Shown: one piece after another, positions 15,731-20,037 of the stretch
Numbering within the stretch: position 1 is the stretch's first letter
Layout: each line of letters opens with the position of its first letter
DNA from: Bacillota bacterium
GTDB taxonomy: Bacteria > Bacillota_A > Clostridia > Tissierellales > Peptoniphilaceae
Assembly (NCBI GenBank): GCA_023443045.1
Contig: JAEZWK010000021.1
Location: 1 to 20,037, forward strand
Reading direction: 5' to 3'
DNA length: 20,037 nucleotides
The notes under the pieces: model-generated
Told to the model about the DNA's origin: nothing
Databases searched by the model: none
The model's input: the letters and a program-made list of their open reading frames with translations, nothing else
Made by a program: the position numbers and the translations under genes

Positions 15731-16673
15731 TTTTCAAGGAATTAAAATTCTAACTGGAAATAGTAATCGTGATTTTGTAAGAAGTGTTGCAGAAGAATTG
15801 GGTATTAAAATTGCAGACTGTGATGTTTTAAATTTTTCTGATGGAGAGATTAATGTAAATATTAAAGAAACTGTTAGAGGTTATGATGTTTATATAATTC
15901 AGCCGACACATTCTCCTGTAAATGATAATTTAATGGAGCTTTTGATTTTGATTGATGCTTGCAAAAGAGCTAGTGCTGGCCGTATAAATGCAGTTTTACC
16001 TTATTATGGCTATGCAAGACAAGACAGAAAAACACGTGCTAGAGAACCGATTACTGCTAAATTAGTTGCAAATTTAATTGAAAGAGCTGGAGCTGATAGA
16101 GTAGTAACTATGGATTTGCATGCAGGTCAAATACAGGGCTATTTTGATATTCCGGTTGACCATTTAACAGGAATAAACGAGCTAGCTGAATATTTTTACG
16201 ATAAAATAGATGAAAACACTGTTGTTGTAAGTCCTGATTTAGGTGGAGTTACTAGAGCAAGAAATTTTGCTTCTATTTTACATTTACCAATAGCCATTAT
16301 AGAAAAGAGAAGACCAAAAGCAAATGTTAGTGAAGTAATGAATATAATAGGTGATATAGAAGGCAAAACATGTATATTAGTTGATGATATTATTGATACT
16401 GCTGGAACAATTTGCCAAGCTGCAAAAAAACTAAAAGATATGGGAGCAAAACAAGTTTATGGTTGTGCAAGCCATGGTGTTCTTAGTGGTCCTGCGATTG
16501 AGAGACTTTTAGATAGTGATTTAACTGAATTTGTAATTACTGATTCTATTCCATTGCCAAATAATGAAGTTGTTAGAAATAAAATAAAAGTTGTATCAGT
16601 AGCTAAAATATTTGCTAGAGCTATTAGAACAATTTATGATAATCAATCAGTGAGTGAATTATTTATTAAATGA
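15723..16673 (+). CDS. prs: Ribose-phosphate pyrophosphokinase (PRPP synthetase)
   Basis: The enzyme makes phosphoribosyl pyrophosphate from ribose 5-phosphate and ATP, the precursor for nucleotides, histidine and NAD. The 316 residues match class I enzymes: ATP-loop YARQDRK (97-103), metal-binding H133 in [11 protein letters not shown] (131-141), PDLGG (171-175) and the PRPP loop [10 protein letters not shown] (220-229). AAGGAGG (15711-15717) lies 5 nt before the ATG, inside glmU. The stop codon overlaps the pth start as ATGA. The glmU-prs-pth linkage is classic for Firmicutes; the ribosomal protein gene ctc, which sits between prs and pth in B. subtilis, is missing here. Confidence 0.97.
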   Translation: MTSFQGIKILTGNSNRDFVRSVAEELGIKIADCDVLNFSDGEINVNIKETVRGYDVYIIQPTHSPVNDNLMELLILIDACKRASAGRINAVLPYYGYARQDRKTRAREPITAKLVANLIERAGADRVVTMDLHAGQIQGYFDIPVDHLTGINELAEYFYDKIDENTVVVSPDLGGVTRARNFASILHLPIAIIEKRRPKANVSEVMNIIGDIEGKTCILVDDIIDTAGTICQAAKKLKDMGAKQVYGCASHGVLSGPAIERLLDSDLTEFVITDSIPLPNNEVVRNKIKVVSVAKIFARAIRTIYDNQSVSELFIK

Positions 16674-17239
16674 AGATAATAATAGGTCTAGGAAATCCAG
16701 GAATAAAATATGAAAACACTAGACATAACGCAGGTTTTTGGGTTCTGGATTATTATGCACACATAAATGGAGTTGACATTAACAAGGCGAAATTCAATAG
16801 TCTAATTGGTGAGTTGTACAAAAATGGGGAAAAGATAATTCTTGTAAAACCTATGACATTTATGAATAATTCAGGTTTAGCTGTAAGAGAAGTAATTGAT
16901 TATTTTAAACCAAACTTAGAGGATGTCTTGGTTGTTGTAGATGATATAGAAATTAATCTTGGATATTTGAGAATTAGAAAAACAGCAAATAAAGGTACTC
17001 ATAATGGATTGAGATCAATATTTTCTCATATTCATACTGATGATTATGCTAAGATGAAAGTGGGTGTAGGAAAATACAAAAGAGATATTGATTTAGCTCA
17101 ATTTGTTTTACAAAATCCTACAAAAGAAGAAAATGCTGTTATTGATGATACAATTGAAAGAGCCTCAAAAGCTTTAGATGCTTTTATTGAAAAAGGAATA
17201 GATTTTGCAATGAATAATTATAATGGAGGACCTGCTTAG
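16670..17239 (+). CDS. pth: Peptidyl-tRNA hydrolase
   Basis: Pth releases tRNA from peptidyl-tRNA that drops off ribosomes, recycling tRNA. The 189 residues contain GLGNPG (6-11) with N9, catalytic H19 in NTRHNAGF, N66 in PMTFMNNSG, the DD pair at 91-92 and N112 in KGTHNGLRS. The last motif usually reads GGHNGL; threonine replaces the second glycine without changing length. The ATG overlaps the prs TGA (ATGA), indicating coupled translation. The final residues and the TAG stop are encoded within a terminator hairpin, so the gene end and transcript end nearly coincide. Confidence 0.96.
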   Translation: MKIIIGLGNPGIKYENTRHNAGFWVLDYYAHINGVDINKAKFNSLIGELYKNGEKIILVKPMTFMNNSGLAVREVIDYFKPNLEDVLVVVDDIEINLGYLRIRKTANKGTHNGLRSIFSHIHTDDYAKMKVGVGKYKRDIDLAQFVLQNPTKEENAVIDDTIERASKALDAFIEKGIDFAMNNYNGGPA

Positions 17240-17251
17240 GCAGGTTTTTTT
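17230..17251 (+). terminator. Intrinsic terminator at the end of pth
   Basis: ACCTGC (17230-17235) pairs with GCAGGT (17240-17245) around a TTAG loop. Seven T residues follow (17245-17251), the first of which is the last base of the stem. The last three loop bases are the pth stop TAG. The mfd start codon lies only 5 nt after the T-run. Confidence 0.85.
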
Positions 17252-17256
17252 AAACT

Positions 17257-20037
17257 ATGGTTGATTTACTTAAATTAATTAAAAATAATAATTATATTTC
17301 TAATATTTTGAATTCAGATTCTCATAAAATATCAGTAGAAGGTATTAATGAGGAATTTCTTAGCGTATTTATCAAAATGCTAAATGATGTCAAAGGAAGT
17401 CTAGTGCTTATTATGCCATCTGAAAAAGAAGCTAAACAGTTTTCTAATTTATTAAATAATTCTAATGCAAGATCAATATATATTCCTCCTAGGGATAAAG
17501 TTTTTTATGATATAAAAATTTTAGATAACTCAAATTCAAAAGAAAGAATAGATGGAATTTATAATTTAGTTTTTAACAATGATAGTATTGTATATACTAT
17601 GACTCTAAATACAGCTACAGAAGTGACTTTAAATAAAGAAATAGTTACAGATAATATTATAGGAATATCCAATAATGATGTACTTGATTTAGATAAATTT
17701 TCAGAAAAAATGGTTATTTTAGGATATGATAAAGTAAGTCATATAGAGACAAGAGGAGAGTATAGTATAAGAGGAGGAATAATAGATGTTTTTCCTCTAA
17801 ATTATGATGGCATTATAAGGATTGAATTATTTGATGATTTGGTGGATAGTATAAGACTTGTTAATCCATCTACCCAAAAAAGTACCGAAAGAATTGAAAA
17901 AGTTAAAATTCCTCAGTTTAGAGAATTGATACTTACAGATGAAATAATTTCTAATATAAAAGAAAATTTATTAGACGATATAAAAGGGAAAAGATTAATA
18001 AAAAAAGAAAAGTTTGCTAAGATTTTAGAAAATTTAGATTCTAAAATTTATCCCAATGAACGAGAAATTTTATATAGTTATTTAAGCGATCAATATTTAA
18101 GCAGTTTGATTGATTTAAGTAATAATTATGTTGTTATATGGAATAAAGTAATATCGTTAAATAATTTTGAAGATGAGCTTAAATTTCGAGATCTAGAAAT
18201 TACATCTCTACTAGAGTCAGGTGAAATAATTAAATATCCAGTAGAAAACTCTGATCTAGATGATATTCTAAAAAAGAAAAAAATATATTATTTAGATGAT
18301 TTTACACAAAACTTTGAGTCGGATCATTTTAAGGTAAATGTGGAATCAGCACCTAGATTTAATAGAAATTATTTTGCGCTCATTGATGATTCTACAGCCT
18401 ATATAAAGAATGGATTTACAGTTTTTTGGGATATTGGTGATAATGAAAATAAAAAATCGATAATAAATATTTTAGAAGAAAGAAATATAAATTACACCAA
18501 AGATCATCTAGAACAAAAGTCAATAAATATTATCGATGCATCTATAGAAAAAGGTTTTATACTAAATACTCAAAAAATTATTGTTTATGGAAGAGATAAT
18601 ATTTTAGGTACAAAAGAAAAAAAAGTTAGTAGCAAAAAAAATAGAAATAATTCTACTTTAAGATTGAGTGAGTTAAACGTTGGAGATTATGTTATTCATT
18701 TTGATCATGGAGTTGGTATATATAGAGGTGTAAAAACTCTAGATATAAAAGGCGTAAAAAAAGATTTTATTGAAATTCAATACAAAGGTACTGATAAATT
18801 ATATGTATCAGTTGAAAATATAACGCAATTAGATAAGTATATGTCAAAAGAGGGAGTTACTCCTAAAATTCATAGTTTAAATTCTAGCGTTTGGAAAAAT
18901 ACAAAAGAAAAAAATAAAAAAGCGATAGAAGAAATGGCAAGAGATTTGATTGAATTATATTCTAAAAGACAGAATATAGAAGGATTTAAGTTTTCTGAAG
19001 ATACAAATTGGCAAAGAGAATTTGAATCAATGTTTGAATTTCAAGAAACAGATGGACAACTTTTAGCAACTGACCAAATAAAAACTGATATGCAAAAATC
19101 AAGCCCGATGGATAGACTGCTACTAGGTGATGTAGGTTATGGAAAAACTGAAGTAGCTTTTAGAGCTGCGTTTAAAGCGGTTATGGATTCAAAACAAGTT
19201 ATATTTTTGACACCAACAACTTTATTATCCGAACAACATTATAGAACTGCATTAGAGAGATTTAAAAACTTTCCTGTTAAAATAGAAGTCCTAAATAGAT
19301 TTAAGAAAAAAACTGAAGTAGATAAAATTTTAAAAGATTTAAAAGCTGGAAACATAGATATAATAATAGGTACTCATAGATTGCTATCAAAAGATGTGAA
19401 ATTTAAGGATATGGGTCTTTTAATTGTAGATGAAGAGCAGAGATTTGGAGTAAGACACAAGGAAAGTATAAAAAAAATATCAGAAACGGTGGATGTTCTA
19501 ACATTATCAGCTACTCCGATACCTAGAACATTATCTATGAGTTTATCAGGAATAAGATCTCTATCAGTATTAGATGAACCACCAGAAAATAGAATACCCG
19601 TACAGACCTATGTGATTGAGTATGAGGAGAATATAATTAGAAATTCTATATTAAAAGAAATAAATAGAAATGGACAGATCTATTTTTTATATAATAATGT
19701 AAAAGATATGGAAAATATGACTGAAAAATTATCTGAATTAGTTCCAGAAGCAAAATTTATATATGCAAATGGTCAAATGCCAGAGAGACAACTTGAAAAA
19801 GTGTTTGCATCATTTATTAATAAGGAATACGATTGTTTAGTTACTTCGACAATAATTGAGACAGGTATGGATATATCAAGCGCTAATACCTTAATTGTAT
19901 ATGATGCGCAAAATCTTGGGTTATCAACTCTATATCAATTAAGAGGTAGAGTGGGAAGAAGCAATAAACTAGCTTATGCATATTTTACTTATCCCGAAAA
20001 ACATTCATTAAATGAGAAATCAGTAAAAAGGTTGATG
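17257..20037 (+). CDS. mfd: Transcription-repair coupling factor Mfd (5' part)
   Basis: Mfd is a DNA translocase that removes RNA polymerase stalled at lesions and recruits the UvrABC excision machinery. 927 codons are open to the window edge with no frameshift; the C-terminal part is outside (the family is usually about 1100-1180 residues). Visible are a UvrB-homology N-terminal region with RGEYSIRGGIIDVFP (about 166-180), the CarD-like RNA polymerase interaction domain starting at LNVGDYVIHFDHGVGIYRG (from about 473), Walker A GDVGYGKTEV (624-633), DEEQRFG (725-731), SATPIPRTL, and helicase motif VI LYQLRGRVGRS (892-902). No ribosome binding site is evident apart from AGG inside the terminator stem. 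It follows pth as in B. subtilis. Confidence 0.95.
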   Translation, partial: MVDLLKLIKNNNYISNILNSDSHKISVEGINEEFLSVFIKMLNDVKGSLVLIMPSEKEAKQFSNLLNNSNARSIYIPPRDKVFYDIKILDNSNSKERIDGIYNLVFNNDSIVYTMTLNTATEVTLNKEIVTDNIIGISNNDVLDLDKFSEKMVILGYDKVSHIETRGEYSIRGGIIDVFPLNYDGIIRIELFDDLVDSIRLVNPSTQKSTERIEKVKIPQFRELILTDEIISNIKENLLDDIKGKRLIKKEKFAKILENLDSKIYPNEREILYSYLSDQYLSSLIDLSNNYVVIWNKVISLNNFEDELKFRDLEITSLLESGEIIKYPVENSDLDDILKKKKIYYLDDFTQNFESDHFKVNVESAPRFNRNYFALIDDSTAYIKNGFTVFWDIGDNENKKSIINILEERNINYTKDHLEQKSINIIDASIEKGFILNTQKIIVYGRDNILGTKEKKVSSKKNRNNSTLRLSELNVGDYVIHFDHGVGIYRGVKTLDIKGVKKDFIEIQYKGTDKLYVSVENITQLDKYMSKEGVTPKIHSLNSSVWKNTKEKNKKAIEEMARDLIELYSKRQNIEGFKFSEDTNWQREFESMFEFQETDGQLLATDQIKTDMQKSSPMDRLLLGDVGYGKTEVAFRAAFKAVMDSKQVIFLTPTTLLSEQHYRTALERFKNFPVKIEVLNRFKKKTEVDKILKDLKAGNIDIIIGTHRLLSKDVKFKDMGLLIVDEEQRFGVRHKESIKKISETVDVLTLSATPIPRTLSMSLSGIRSLSVLDEPPENRIPVQTYVIEYEENIIRNSILKEINRNGQIYFLYNNVKDMENMTEKLSELVPEAKFIYANGQMPERQLEKVFASFINKEYDCLVTSTIIETGMDISSANTLIVYDAQNLGLSTLYQLRGRVGRSNKLAYAYFTYPEKHSLNEKSVKRLM

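Noticed and set aside
17257..20037. mfd as a pseudogene because no stop codon is seen
   Set aside because: The frame is open to the window edge with all expected motifs in order; it is simply cut by the window.
1..20037. Mobile element, CRISPR array, prophage or defence system
   Set aside because: I saw no transposase, integrase, regularly spaced repeats, toxin-antitoxin pair or restriction gene. All intergenic space is short and explained by leaders, promoters and terminators.

Overview
The window is AT-rich, coding-dense DNA (my estimate is about 30% GC) with Gram-positive features: strong GAGGTG/AGGAGG ribosome binding sites, GTG and TTG starts, two T-box leaders, DivIC/FtsB, an RqcP (YabO-type) S4 protein, a YcxB-like protein and the glmU-prs-pth-mfd order. 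This fits a low-GC Firmicute, perhaps an anaerobic Tissierellia/Peptoniphilaceae-like coccus; that placement is inference from gene content and style, not a search. I see no phage, insertion sequence, CRISPR array, tRNA or rRNA. Every gene except sodA lies on the + strand.

Layout. (1) 1-4883 is a protein quality-control cluster: the tail of a gene that is probably tig, then clpP, clpX, lon and engB/ysxC, with a hairpin between clpX and lon and a bidirectional terminator after engB. (2) 4893-5489 is sodA on the - strand, a Mn-type superoxide dismutase, converging with engB and diverging from tyrS. (3) 5559-9738 begins with a consensus promoter and a T-box leader for tyrosine, followed by tyrS, an RlmL-type THUMP methyltransferase, a PAS-PP2C (SpoIIE-family) phosphatase, rqcP/yabO and divIC/ftsB. 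(4) 9789-14343 starts with a second promoter and a T-box leader for asparagine, followed by asnS, leuS and a YcxB-like membrane protein. (5) 14345-20037 holds glmU, prs, pth, a terminator and the first 927 codons of mfd, which is cut by the window end.

The genes are mostly housekeeping: proteolysis and folding (ClpXP, Lon), ribosome assembly, modification and rescue (EngB, RlmL, RqcP, Pth), tRNA charging under tRNA-sensing control (TyrRS, AsnRS, LeuRS), precursor supply for the cell wall and nucleotides (GlmU, Prs), division (DivIC) and transcription-coupled repair (Mfd). I found no new multi-gene system. The most unusual element is regulatory RNA. The tyrS T-box has a Stem I of about 35 nt: a decoding loop capped by a GAAA tetraloop, lacking the distal arm that normally docks on the tRNA elbow. 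The asnS T-box 4 kb away keeps a long, canonical-looking Stem I. Other points are two intrinsic terminators whose loops contain the stop codon of the gene they end, a ClpX docking loop reading YGF rather than IGF, and a phosphatase-S4-DivIC cluster that looks like a remnant of the sporulation-era Firmicute neighbourhood.
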